Source of the DNA: Schaalia sp. 19OD2882
GTDB lineage: Bacteria > Actinomycetota > Actinomycetes > Actinomycetales > Actinomycetaceae
NCBI RefSeq assembly: GCF_018986735.1
Contig: NZ_CP065521.1
Span: 2,294,001-2,358,000, forward strand
Length of the DNA: 64,000 nucleotides
Direction: 5' to 3'
Shown here: positions 16,445 through 26,200 of the stretch, piece after piece
How the letters are laid out: each line of letters opens with the position of its first letter
Position numbering within the stretch: the first letter of the stretch is position 1
Position numbers and translations under genes: made by a program
The notes under the pieces: generated by a model
Database searches by the model: none
What the model saw: only the letters and a program-made list of their open reading frames with translations
Told to the model about the DNA's origin: nothing

Positions 16445-17743
16445 TCAGTGGAATCCGTCGACGATCGTCGCAGCCACCTCAGACCAGGCAAGACGCGTGG
16501 CCGGACGCACCCTGGCCAGGTCGATCCGGTCACCGTCGGCCACAGCCGGGTCATTCGGGACGATGACGACACTGCGGCAACGCTGGGCCAAGTACTGGCG
16601 AATCGCTTCCTTCTGGACGCGGGTCGTCACCCCGTCCTTGTCGGACAGGACCACCACGGCCTCCTGCGCCAGACGCTGGTATCCGTGCTGGGCAAGCCAG
16701 TCGACGGTGCGGGCGGCACGCTTGGCACCGGAAACCGCGTAGCTGGCGGCAATGACCACCGAATCGCAGCGATCCAGGATCCCCGACATCGCATTGTGGG
16801 TGACGCCCGTGCCGCAGTCGACCAGGATGATCGAGAAGAAGCGGCGCAGCAGGTCGTGCACAGCAGCGAAGTCCCCTGCGGTGAGACTGTCCGACACGGC
16901 CGGATCCTGTTCGCCGGCCAGGACGTGCAGGCGATCGATCTGGATGATGTACTCCGACAGGTTCGCCCAGTCGCGGACCCCTTTGACCTCACGGACCAAG
17001 TCGGAGATCGTACGCGGATTGACGCGCAGCAACTCGTCCTCACCCAAGAGCCTCTCCGCCAGGTCGCCGGAGTCAGGGTTGGCGTCCACGGCCACCGGCG
17101 GCGCTCCACGCAGAGCCGCCAGGGTCAATCCCACACCCACGGTTGTCGAAGTCTTGCCGATTCCCCCCTTGAAGGACAGGAATGCGGTGGTGCGCGGCTG
17201 CTGGATGATCCGGCTGATCCGCGCGTTCCTTTCGACCTCGGCCTTCTCCAGTGCGCTCTGCCCCAGGTTCACGCTGCCTCCGGACAGGCGGTACAGGGCA
17301 CCGCGCAGTCCTTCACGGGGGACGGCACGCGGCGGGCGCACCAGCAGTGGCTCATCAACAGCGAGTGTGGAAGGCGCGCCTGGATCCTGGCCGACCGCAG
17401 GACTTCCGACGCCTGCGGCCAGCCCTACCTCGGGCTGCGCCGGTGGGGCTGACCGAGCCCCTTTCGGGTTGGCGTACGCGGCTCGGGTCGCTTCGGCCGA
17501 TTCCACGGGGGGTGCGGCTTCGAGCGCATTGGCCTGTTGGTCGACGGTGAACCATGATCCGGCGCCACCTTGGGTTTCGTCCATGCCCCACACGAGGACG
17601 GGGTGCCCGAGAGTGCGGGCGAATGTCGCCAAGTGTTCGAAGACGGAGACGTACACATTCGGATCGACCATCTCGACGGCAACCCCATTGACGGTCGCTC
17701 CACCCTCGCGTCGGATGACGGCGACGTACTCCGCGGTGTACAT
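16445..17743 (-). CDS. MinD/ParA-like P-loop ATPase
   Basis: 432-residue protein. Residues 1-75 are a small N-terminal domain (MYTAEYVAVIRREGGATVNG), then a disordered Pro/Ala-rich linker to about residue 150. A SIMIBI-class ATPase domain follows: the deviant Walker A FLSFKGGIGKTSTTVGVG near residues 188-205, VAVDANPDSGDLAERL, and the Walker B-like IILVDCGTGVTHNAMSG. This layout, with a long linker before a MinD-like domain, recalls ATPases linked to type VII secretion loci, but no ESX gene lies in the window, so that link is only suggestive. The ATG at 17743 follows AGGAGGAG. Divergent from a decayed stretch at 17867-18357. Confidence 0.8.
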   Translation of the reverse strand: MYTAEYVAVIRREGGATVNGVAVEMVDPNVYVSVFEHLATFARTLGHPVLVWGMDETQGGAGSWFTVDQQANALEAAPPVESAEATRAAYANPKGARSAPPAQPEVGLAAGVGSPAVGQDPGAPSTLAVDEPLLVRPPRAVPREGLRGALYRLSGGSVNLGQSALEKAEVERNARISRIIQQPRTTAFLSFKGGIGKTSTTVGVGLTLAALRGAPPVAVDANPDSGDLAERLLGEDELLRVNPRTISDLVREVKGVRDWANLSEYIIQIDRLHVLAGEQDPAVSDSLTAGDFAAVHDLLRRFFSIILVDCGTGVTHNAMSGILDRCDSVVIAASYAVSGAKRAARTVDWLAQHGYQRLAQEAVVVLSDKDGVTTRVQKEAIRQYLAQRCRSVVIVPNDPAVADGDRIDLARVRPATRLAWSEVAATIVDGFH

Positions 17744-17866
17744 GTGCACTCCTCCTGGCGGTCCCTGGAACCGTCGTTCGAATTTCTCATTGACTAGACT
17801 AACTTTGCGGACGACCACCCGCCGCCCGGAACGGGGGTGCGGACCAGAGCTGGAGGAGGCGCGTCG

Positions 17867-18021
17867 ATGCCCTACGCCTACGACGACCAGCTCGTGGACG
17901 CGGTCTCCGTGCGCTGTGTGCGGCCATTGCCTTCAGCACCGGACTGTTTCGCCAAGAGGCCCTCAGACACCAGCAACAGCAGGAGCGCTGGAACCAAGGA
18001 GCTTCGGTGGTGGACCAGTGA
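17867..18021 (+). pseudogene. small frameshifted gene remnant
   Basis: A strong ribosome site (GGAGGAGGCG) precedes the ATG at 17867, which reads MPYAYDDQLVDAVS. Around 17906-17914 the coding signal moves to another frame, which reads ALCAAIAFSTGLFRQEAL and ends ERWNQGASVVDQ at the TGA at 18019-18021. Neither frame alone gives a sensible protein; together they would give a product of about 50 residues. It is either a broken gene or an assembly indel. No family recognised. Confidence 0.4.
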
Positions 18022-18357
18022 GCGCCGACCCGTTCCTGCGCTTGTCCTGGGAGGCCGACGCTCCGCCTGTTCCCATCATTTCCGACGTGGCGGATGCAAC
18101 TGCGCAACGTGAGGTCACGGGTCGGCGGATGCTGAGGGTGGCGCTGGCAGTGATTGGGGCATGTTCCTCGTTCCTACACCTCTCCGAGCTCTCCGGCGCC
18201 CCGTTGCCTCACGTGGCCGCATGGCTGGAGACGGCGACAATCATCGTAACGGTCCCGCAATGCCCACCGTCGCACAGGTGCCGGGTCGGACGACGGTTCC
18301 AGTCCGGAAGCCGAATGGGCTTCCCTCGTCAGCGCGCGGGGCACGTCCGGCTCATGA
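18018..18357 (+). pseudogene. second frameshifted gene remnant, coupled to the previous one
   Basis: A GTG at 18018 overlaps the TGA of the preceding remnant (GTGA), the normal coupling style of this genome. It reads VSADPFLRLSWEADAPPVPI and continues plausibly to about 18260 (ETATIIVTVP). The coding signal then switches by one base to a frame ending GSSPEAEWASLVSARGTSGS at the TGA at 18355. Expected intact length is about 112 residues. Two adjacent small genes each with one frame change suggest decay of a small operon facing the MinD-like gene. Function unknown. Confidence 0.4.
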
Positions 18358-18767
18358 GGCTCCCCCCCCCTCAGCGCACGCAGCTCCCCCACTTGCCTCG
18401 ACTCAGCCGGCCCCCGTCGATCCGCGTTACCGCAGGCTCTCCTCGCGACGCGGGGATCGCGTGTGGAAGCGCGCCTGGGCGCAGGCACCATGCCAACGCG
18501 CAAGGTCAGCGCCAACGGCGAGGAAGAGGCGCACTCGCGGGAGACCCCTTCATGGCCAATGAGGTCAACCTTTTGTCCGAACGTTTCGGCAGCGCTCCAG
18601 CCTGCCGATCCTGGTCCGCTCGGACTCGGTGGGGCATGTGAACGCAGTGGCCCCGCCCCCCCCGTGTCCCTGCCACCACCCCAGCACCCCGACTTTTCGG
18701 CGCGATTCCGCCCCGGATACATCGGTGTATTTGTTCTTGGACGCGCCTTCTCCAAACATTGACGGTG
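18358..18767. other. intergenic stretch upstream of the lipid/biotin operon
   Basis: About 410 bases with a run of nine C at 18362-18370 and no convincing gene on either strand. It should contain the promoter of the birA-fas operon near its right end. Confidence 0.5.
18717..18730. promoter_or_regulatory. possible operator upstream of the birA-fas operon
   Basis: ATACATCGGTGTAT: arms ATACA/TGTAT with a 4-base centre, about 38 bases before the birA ATG and where an extended promoter would lie. Symmetric and placed well for control of the operon; no regulator can be named. Confidence 0.3.
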
Positions 18768-19697
18768 ATGAGCCAGCCGCACGACTCCGCCCTCGTCCTC
18801 CGCTTCGGGACAGTCACGTCGACCCTCGACGTCCTGGCCCAGCGCCTGGACGAGAACCCCGACCTCGCCCCGTGGACCACCGTGACCGCCATCCACCAGG
18901 TGCGCGGACGCGGCCGCTCGGGACGCACCTGGGTCGACCAGGACGGGTCCGCGCTGCTGGCCGCCACCTTGGTGCAGGTCAAGGACGACGTGCTCTCGTG
19001 GACCACGCTGGTCGCAGGACTGGCTGTGGCGCGCTCCCTCGGATCGCATGGGGTCGACGCCGACCTCAAGTGGCCCAACGACGTCCTGGTCAACGGCCGC
19101 AAGGTCTGCGGCATCCTCTGCGAGCACCTGGGCACCACCTGCCCGGCGGAGGACCCCCACAATCCCATCACATCTGTCGAGGAGTCCCCATGCAGTCATC
19201 TCGTCGCCGTCGGAGTCGGCCTGAACGTTCGCCACGTACCTGCCGAAGCGGGCGCGCTCGCCGGCGCCCTTGACGTCCCCACCACCTGGAGCGACGACAC
19301 GCGCCTGCGCGAGTCGATCCTGGCCGCCTACCTGCATGAGCTGAGGGAACTGCTCGACCGGGGCCACCCCGGGGCCTGGCGTGAGGAGTACACGCGCCGC
19401 CTCGTGGGAATCGGCCAGCCCACCACCGTGCACTCCCCCGACGCATCACTGCGTCACGTCATCCCCGTGGGTGTGGACGGTGACGGGGCCCTCGTCGTCG
19501 ACGAGGGCGGGACCCGCACCCTCGTGACCGTGGGCGACGTGGACCTGCCCACGCACCCGGGCCCACTGTCCGACCCGGCCGGAAACCCCGACCCCTCCCA
19601 CCCCGCATCCGCCGACGACACCGCCCCCGCCGCCCTCGACGGGTCCGGCGCCCCCACACCTGCCCCCGCAGACTCACAGGAAGGAGCTCACCGATGA
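18768..19697 (+). CDS. birA: biotin--[acyl-CoA carboxylase] ligase
   Basis: 309-residue monofunctional biotin protein ligase; attaches biotin to the carrier lysine of the carboxylase encoded just downstream. Seen: the biotinyl-5'-AMP loop GRGRSGRTWVD, a catalytic-core DLKWPNDVLVNGRKVCGIL, and GVGLNV. There is no N-terminal helix-turn-helix, so unlike E. coli BirA it should not regulate transcription. A C-terminal tail of about 50 residues rich in Pro/Asp/Ala is extra to the family. The ATG at 18768 is preferred over a TTG three codons earlier. Its TGA overlaps the ATG of accA (ATGA), so it is the first gene of the birA-accA-accD-fas-acpS-bioY unit. Confidence 0.93.
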   Translation: MSQPHDSALVLRFGTVTSTLDVLAQRLDENPDLAPWTTVTAIHQVRGRGRSGRTWVDQDGSALLAATLVQVKDDVLSWTTLVAGLAVARSLGSHGVDADLKWPNDVLVNGRKVCGILCEHLGTTCPAEDPHNPITSVEESPCSHLVAVGVGLNVRHVPAEAGALAGALDVPTTWSDDTRLRESILAAYLHELRELLDRGHPGAWREEYTRRLVGIGQPTTVHSPDASLRHVIPVGVDGDGALVVDEGGTRTLVTVGDVDLPTHPGPLSDPAGNPDPSHPASADDTAPAALDGSGAPTPAPADSQEGAHR

Positions 19698-21655
19698 CCG
19701 ACATCGGGACCCACGCCGCTCCCACGCGCCGGATCCGCAAGGTACTGGTCGCCAACCGAGGCGAAGTCGCCGTCCGTGTCGTGCGTACGGCGCGCGAACT
19801 CGGCATCGCCTCCGTTGCCGTCTACTCCGACCAGGACATCAACTCCCAGGCATGCGACCTTGCCGACGAGGCATTGGCCTTGGGCAGCGCGGTGCCCGCC
19901 CAGACCTACCTGAACTCCGAAGCAATCCTGGACGCCGCCGCGCGCAGTGGCGCCGACGCCGTCCACCCCGGGTACGGGTTCCTGTCGGAGAACGCCGATT
20001 TCGCCCAGGCCGTCACCGACGCGGGCCTGGTGTGGCTGGGCCCCAAGGCCGAGGCCATCCGGTCCCTGGGTGACAAGATCTCGGCCCGCGCGATCGCCAC
20101 ATCCGTGGACGTGCCCGTGGTGCCCGGCGGGCAGCTGCACGGCGACCCTGAAGGCGCCCGCACCCAACTGCTGTCCTTCGCCGCCCAGGCCGGCTACCCC
20201 GTCCTGGTCAAGCGCGCGGACGCGGGCGGGGGGCGCGGCATCACCCGCTTCGACAGCGACGAGGACGTCACCCGCTTCATCCAGGACCTGCCCGGCCCCG
20301 AGGCCCTGGCCGGCTGTTTCGTGGAGAAGATGGTCCGTGGTGCTCGCCACGTCGAGACCCAGTGCGCCCGCGACGCCCACGGCAACTTCCAGGTGGTGAC
20401 CACTCGCGACTGTTCGGTGCAGCGTCGCAACCAGAAGGTCGTCGAGGAAGCACCCGCCCCACACCTGCCCGAATCGGTGGACGCCGACCTTCGCCAGTAC
20501 TCCCGGCGTCTTTTCGAGGCCGTCGACTACGTGGGTGTGGGCACCTGCGAGTTCCTTGTCCCCTCCGGCGGCTCCGCCTACTTCCTGGAGGTCAACCCGC
20601 GCCTGCAGGTCGAGCACACGGTCTCCGAGGAGGTCGCCGGCATCGACCTGGTGCGCGAACAGATCCGCATTGCCGAAGGCCGAACCCTGACCCCTCTGGG
20701 TCGACCCCGCGGCCACAGCTTCGAAGTGCGCATCACCTCGGAGAACCCCGCGGACGACCTCATGCCCGCCACCGGCGCGATCAGCGCCATCACGTGGCCG
20801 GGCGGCCCGGGGGTGCGCGTCGACTCCTTCGTGCGTCCCGGCGACGTCATCGGATCCGACTTCGACTCCCTCATCGCCAAGCTCATCGTCACCGCGCCGA
20901 CCCGCCGTGAGGCCCTTGCCCGCCTGCTGCGCGCCATCGACGAATTCGAGGTCGAGGGCCTGCCGACCTCCTCGCCGCTGCTCACCCACATCCTCACCCA
21001 CCCGGACTTTTGCGGGCCGGACTCGCCTTGGGCCCACGCCAGTGACGAGGATGTGGAGGCCGCCCCGTCCTCGTCCCCCGTGTGGCCGCGCGGGGACCAC
21101 CCCTTCGCCGTTCACACGAAGTGGATGGAGGAGCGGGGTCTGCTGGACCAGGTCAAGCAGACCCTTGCCGACGCGGCCGGAACGCATGTGCCCCCCACCA
21201 CCCCCTCCGGCGGCGTTCCGGTGGGGCTGGCCCCCACGGAGTCCTTCGTCATCGAATTGGGGGGCCAGCGCATGACGCTGAAGGTCCCCGAAGGAATGTT
21301 CGGGCGCAGCCCGGCGGCCCTGCCCGCAGGGGCGGCCGTGCCCGTGCGCCGCCAGACCCTTCGCGGTCGCGGACGGGCACGTGGCAACGAGGGCGCCGCC
21401 GCAGGCACTCCCTCCCTGCACGCCCCCATCCAGGCCACCGTCGTGCGCGTCGTCGCCGAGGTCGGCGCCCAGGTGCGCGCCGGGGACCTGGTGGTGGTCC
21501 TGGAGTCCATGAAGATGGAGAAGCCCATCCACGCCCACGCCGACGGCACTGTCAGCGCCATCCACGTCCAGGCGGGCGCCACCGTCAAGGCAGGCGACCT
21601 CATGGTGACCATCACCCCCGGTGAGGGCGAGAACGCGAAGGAGGACCAGGCATGA
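19694..21655 (+). CDS. accA: acyl-CoA carboxylase alpha subunit (biotin carboxylase plus biotin carrier)
   Basis: 653-residue protein that carboxylates its own biotin with ATP and bicarbonate, then hands the CO2 to the beta subunit to make malonyl-CoA (or methylmalonyl-CoA). N-terminal biotin carboxylase domain: RKVLVANRGEVAVRVVRTAR, the ATP-grasp region LVKRADAGGGRGITR, and EVNPRLQVEHTVSEE. The C-terminal biotinyl domain has the carrier motif ESMKMEKP with lysine 607. The 110 residues before it are weakly conserved. This is the actinobacterial AccA3/AccA-type fusion. Overlaps both neighbours by ATGA. Feeds the FAS-I encoded two genes downstream. Confidence 0.96.
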   Translation: MTDIGTHAAPTRRIRKVLVANRGEVAVRVVRTARELGIASVAVYSDQDINSQACDLADEALALGSAVPAQTYLNSEAILDAAARSGADAVHPGYGFLSENADFAQAVTDAGLVWLGPKAEAIRSLGDKISARAIATSVDVPVVPGGQLHGDPEGARTQLLSFAAQAGYPVLVKRADAGGGRGITRFDSDEDVTRFIQDLPGPEALAGCFVEKMVRGARHVETQCARDAHGNFQVVTTRDCSVQRRNQKVVEEAPAPHLPESVDADLRQYSRRLFEAVDYVGVGTCEFLVPSGGSAYFLEVNPRLQVEHTVSEEVAGIDLVREQIRIAEGRTLTPLGRPRGHSFEVRITSENPADDLMPATGAISAITWPGGPGVRVDSFVRPGDVIGSDFDSLIAKLIVTAPTRREALARLLRAIDEFEVEGLPTSSPLLTHILTHPDFCGPDSPWAHASDEDVEAAPSSSPVWPRGDHPFAVHTKWMEERGLLDQVKQTLADAAGTHVPPTTPSGGVPVGLAPTESFVIELGGQRMTLKVPEGMFGRSPAALPAGAAVPVRRQTLRGRGRARGNEGAAAGTPSLHAPIQATVVRVVAEVGAQVRAGDLVVVLESMKMEKPIHAHADGTVSAIHVQAGATVKAGDLMVTITPGEGENAKEDQA

Positions 21656-23232
21656 GTTCACAGGACGTGGCGCTCGAACAGGTCGAAGTCACCTCACGTG
21701 CCAACTTCGTGGCCAAGAGCCGCGCGATCATCGAGGCGGCGGAGGAGCGCGCCCGCCAGCGTCAGCACCCGCACGGGCGCCGCACCGCACGCGAGCGCGT
21801 GAAGGAACTGCTGGACGAGGGCTCCTTCACCGAACTCAACCGTTTCGCCGGCGGCGACATGGACAAGGGCGAGTTGGGGTCGGCGGTCATCACCGGCGTC
21901 GGAACGATCGACGGACGGCAGGTGGCCGTCTACTCGCAGGACTTCTCGATCATGGGTGGCACCCTGGGCCAGGTCGAGGGCGACAAGATCCTGCACATCA
22001 TGGATTCGGCGATGAACCTGCGCATCCCGATCATCGGCATCCTGGACTCGGGCGGCGCCCGCATCCAGGAGGGTGTCATGGCCCTGGCCCAGTACGGGCG
22101 GATCTTCAAGAAGGCCACCGAATGCTCCGGCGTGGTCCCGCAGATCTCGATCATCCTGGGCCCGTGCGCCGGTGGCGCCGTCTACGGCCCGGCACTGACC
22201 GACTTCATCATCATGACGAAGAAGTCGTCGTACATGTTCGTCACCGGCCCCACGGTGGTCAAGGCCGCCACGGGTGAGGACATCGCCGCCGAGGACCTGG
22301 GTGGCGGGGACCTGCACAACACGATCTCCGGCGTGGCCCACTTCCTTGCCGAGGACGAGGACGAGGCCCTGGACTACGCCAAGACCCTCCTGTCCTACCT
22401 GCCCTCGCACTGCCAGGAGGCCCCTCCCCTGTTCCACTTCGACCCGGCCACCGACACGCCGCCGGAGGCCGCGAATGTGGGCGACCTGGTGCCGGAGTCC
22501 CCCAAGCAGGCCTACGACATGGTCGAGGTCATCCAGACGCTGGCCGACAACGAGGAGTTCCTGGAGGTCCAGCCCCTGTTCGCGCCCTCGATCCTCATCG
22601 GTTTCGCCTCCTTCGAGGGACGCCCTGCCGGCATTGTCGCGAACCAGCCGCTCAACGACGCGGGCACCCTGGACGTGGACGCCTCGGAGAAGGCGGCGCG
22701 TTTCGTCCAGTTCTGCGACGCTTTCGGCATCCCCATCGTCACCCTGGTGGACGTGCCCGGCTACCGGCCCGGCTCGGAGCAGGAGCGCGCGGGCATCATC
22801 CGCCGCGGCGCCAAGCTCATCACCGCCTACGCGACGGCCTCGGTGCCCCTGGTCACCGTCATCATCCGCAAGGCCTACGGCGGTGCGTACATCGTCATGG
22901 GCTCGAAGTCGCTGGGCGCGGACGTCAACTACTCGTGGCCGGCCTCGCAGATCGCCGTCATGGGATCCGAGGGCGCCGTCGACATCGTCTTCCGCCGCCA
23001 GTTGGCCAAGGCCGGCCAGGAGGGACGCAATGTGGCCGAACAGCGCGCCCACTACCAGGCCATGTACGAGAAGCAGTCCGTCAACCCGAATCTGTCGCTG
23101 CGAGGCGGCCAATTGGACGGGCTCATCGAACCGAGCCGGACCCGAGAGGCCATCGCCCGCTCGCTGCACGCCCTCGCCACGAAGGACCGCAGCGTCCACA
23201 GCCCCCGCGTCCACGACAACGCCCCCATGTGA
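21652..23232 (+). CDS. accD: acyl-CoA carboxylase beta subunit (carboxyltransferase)
   Basis: 526-residue carboxyltransferase of the AccD/PccB family; moves CO2 from carboxybiotin to acetyl- or propionyl-CoA. Both crotonase-like halves are present: GSAVITGVGTIDGRQVAVYS and the oxyanion-hole IIGILDSGGARIQEGV in the first, then IPIVTLVDVPGYRPG and IIRKAYGGAYIVMGSK in the second. Acyl length preference (acetyl versus propionyl) cannot be read reliably from these residues. Pairing with fas downstream favours malonyl-CoA supply. ATGA overlap with accA; 67 bases to fas. Confidence 0.95.
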   Translation: MSSQDVALEQVEVTSRANFVAKSRAIIEAAEERARQRQHPHGRRTARERVKELLDEGSFTELNRFAGGDMDKGELGSAVITGVGTIDGRQVAVYSQDFSIMGGTLGQVEGDKILHIMDSAMNLRIPIIGILDSGGARIQEGVMALAQYGRIFKKATECSGVVPQISIILGPCAGGAVYGPALTDFIIMTKKSSYMFVTGPTVVKAATGEDIAAEDLGGGDLHNTISGVAHFLAEDEDEALDYAKTLLSYLPSHCQEAPPLFHFDPATDTPPEAANVGDLVPESPKQAYDMVEVIQTLADNEEFLEVQPLFAPSILIGFASFEGRPAGIVANQPLNDAGTLDVDASEKAARFVQFCDAFGIPIVTLVDVPGYRPGSEQERAGIIRRGAKLITAYATASVPLVTVIIRKAYGGAYIVMGSKSLGADVNYSWPASQIAVMGSEGAVDIVFRRQLAKAGQEGRNVAEQRAHYQAMYEKQSVNPNLSLRGGQLDGLIEPSRTREAIARSLHALATKDRSVHSPRVHDNAPM

Positions 23233-23299
23233 CCTGGCCTGACGAGCCGGCCCCACACACGTACCGACCCCACCAGCCCCACACAGACGGGAAACCCTG

Positions 23300-26200
23300 A
23301 TGACCAGCTTCCTCACCACCCTGACCGACGACTTCGCACTGGTCCTTGGCGGGCAGGGCAGCGCCTGGCGCGCCGTCCTCGACTCCTGCCTGGCCCTGCC
23401 CACCCAGGGTGAGCGTCTGCGCGCCGTCTACCACGCCGCCCGTGCCCGCGTGGCCCCCATCGCCCTGGACCTGCTGACCCATGCGCCCGGCGCCTCCGAG
23501 CGCCTGGACGCCCTCATGGCCGGCGGCAGCACGGACGAGGACATCGACACCGCGCCCTCCGTCTCAGGGGCGGGCATCGCCTTGGCCCAGTACGGGGCTT
23601 TGCTGGACCTGGAGGGCACCGGCCTGGACCTGCGTTCCACCCGTCCCATGACGGTCCTGGGCCACTCGCAGGGCGTCCTGGGTGTGGCCCTGACTGCCGC
23701 GCACATCGCCGAGGACGAGGACGGGATCGTGCAGGTCCTGGCCTTGGCAGGCATCATCGGCGCTGCCGCCCAGCACGTGACCTTCCGTTCGGGCGGCCAG
23801 GCCCGCTCAGGCGCCACCCCGATGTTGTCGGTGCGCGGAGTGCCCTCCGACCTGCTGGACTCGGCCTTGGCGCAGTGCGAAGGCGTGAACGTCGCCGTGG
23901 TCAACGGCCGCACCGCGCAGGTCCTGTCGGGCACCCCGGCCGACCTGGAGGCCGCACGGCGACTCATTCGGGCGCGCGTCGAGGCCTACAACACGGAGTT
24001 GGACTCCCACGTGCACGGTGGTTCCCCGGTCGAGGCCGTCTTCGACTTCCTGCCGGTGGACGCCCCCTTCCACTCGCCTCTGCTGGCCGACGCCCTGACC
24101 CTTGTCGACCAGTGGGTGGCGCGCCTGAACGAGGCCGGGAAGGGTTTCGACGCGCAGCTGGCCCACGACTTGGCTTCGCAGATCCTCGTCGAGCCCACCG
24201 ACTGGGCGGCTGAGGTCGCCTCCGCCCGCGAGCAGGGTGTCACATGGTTCCTGGACCTGGGCCCGACCCCGATGGTCGGCCGCCTGACCGCGCCTCTGCT
24301 GGCCGGCACGGGCGCCGCCGTGGTGGATGCGTCCACACGGGCGGCCCGCACGAGCCTTGACCTGCCCGGCAACGAGGTTCCCCGGCCCGTCTCCTGGCAG
24401 TCCTTCGCCCCCAGGCTGGTCGAGCTGCCCGACGGGCGCACCGTGGTGGACACGGCGTTCACGCGCCTGACCGGCAAGTCCCCCATCATCCTGCCCGGCA
24501 TGACCCCGACCACCGTGTGGCCCGAGATCGTCGCTGCCGCCGCCAATGCCGGCAACTGGGCGGAGATGGCTGGCGGTGGCCAGTACTCCGAAGAGGTCTT
24601 CACCGAGAACCGTCAGGGTCTTGCCCGCCTGTTGGAGCCGGGTCGCACCGCCGGCTTCAACACGATGTTCTTCGACCGCTTCATGTGGAATCTGCAATTC
24701 GGTGTCAACCGCATCGTCCCGAAGGCGCGCCGTGCCGGTGCCCCCATCGACGCGGTGACCATCGCGGCCGGCATTCCCGAACTGGACGAGGCCGCCGAGC
24801 TGCTCGATCAACTGCGCGCCGACGGATTCAGCTTCATCTGCCTCAAGCCCGGCACGATCGACCAGATCAACCAGTGCTTGGACATTGCCGACGCGAACCC
24901 CGACTTCCAGCTGATCCTGCAGGTCGAGGACGGTCACTCGGGCGGCCACCACTCGTGGGAGGACCTTGACGACCTGCTGCTTGCCACCTATGCGCGCATC
25001 CGCGCCACCCCCGGAGTGGTCCTGGCCGTGGGTGGCGGCATCGGCACCCCCGCTGATGCGGCCCGCTACGTGAGTGGGCGCTGGGCCCTGGCCCACGGGC
25101 GTCCGCTCATGCCAGTCGACGCCGTCCTGGTGGGCACTGCCGCCATGGCCACCCTTGAGGCGCGCACTTCGCCGCAGGTCAAGAGGCTGCTCATGGAGAC
25201 CCCGGGTGTGGGGGGCGACGGCTGGGTGGGTCGCGGCCTGACCGAGGGCGGCATGACCTCCGGCCTGTCGCACCTGGACGCCGACATGCACGAGATCGAC
25301 AACTCGTCCTCGCGCGCCTCCAAGTTGATCCACGACCTCGGCGGAGACCTGGAGCTCATCCGCGAGCGCCGTGAGGAGCTCATCGCCGCCCTGGGCCGCA
25401 CCGCCAAGCCCTACTTCGGTGACGTGGAGGCCATGACCTACGCCGAGTGGGCCACCCGTGTCGTGGACCTGTCCTTCCCGTGGGCCGACTGGACGTGGGC
25501 GGACCGTGTCCTGGACCTGTTCCACCGCATCGAGGCCCGCCTGAACCAGGCCGACCACGGCCAGGTTCCGACCCTGTTCGCGGACCGCGCCGCCCTTGAC
25601 GATGCTCCTGCGGCCCTGGCCACCCTGCTGGAGGCCTACCCGCAGGCCGCCACGACGAAGGTCGCCCCGGCTGACGCCGCATGGTTCCCGGAGCTGTGCC
25701 GCAAGCACCACAAGCCCATGCCCTTCGTGCCGGTCCTGGACACGGAACTGGCCCGCTGGTGGGGCACCGACACCCTGTGGCAGGCCCACGACTCCCGTTT
25801 CGACGCCGACGCCGTCCGCATCATCCCGGGGCCGCGTTCGGTGGCCGGCATCGACCGCATCGACGAGCCCGTCGGTGACCTCTTCGCCCGTTTCGAAGCC
25901 GCCATCGTCGAGGACCTGCAGGCTTCGGACGCGCCCGTGAGCCACGTGTGGTCGCGCTTCGGCAATGCCGCGGACATGGAGACCTTCCTGCGTTCGGTGC
26001 CGACCATCCAATGGGCCGGCAACCTGGTGGCCAACCCGGCCAACGCCATGCCCGACGCCACTTCCATCGTCATCGACGAGGGCGGGGTGGGCGTCCTGGT
26101 CCACTGTGAGACCCCGTGGGACCGCCTGGGCACCGACGCGCCGCACGCCGTGCGCGAGATCCTCATTCCGCTTCAGGTCCCGGCCTCGTGCGCGACCGGC

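Noticed and set aside
16752..18641. 629-codon plus-strand frame opposite the MinD-like gene
   Set aside because: The first two thirds mirror the MinD-like gene; only the piece from 18018 looks coding and it is kept as a remnant.
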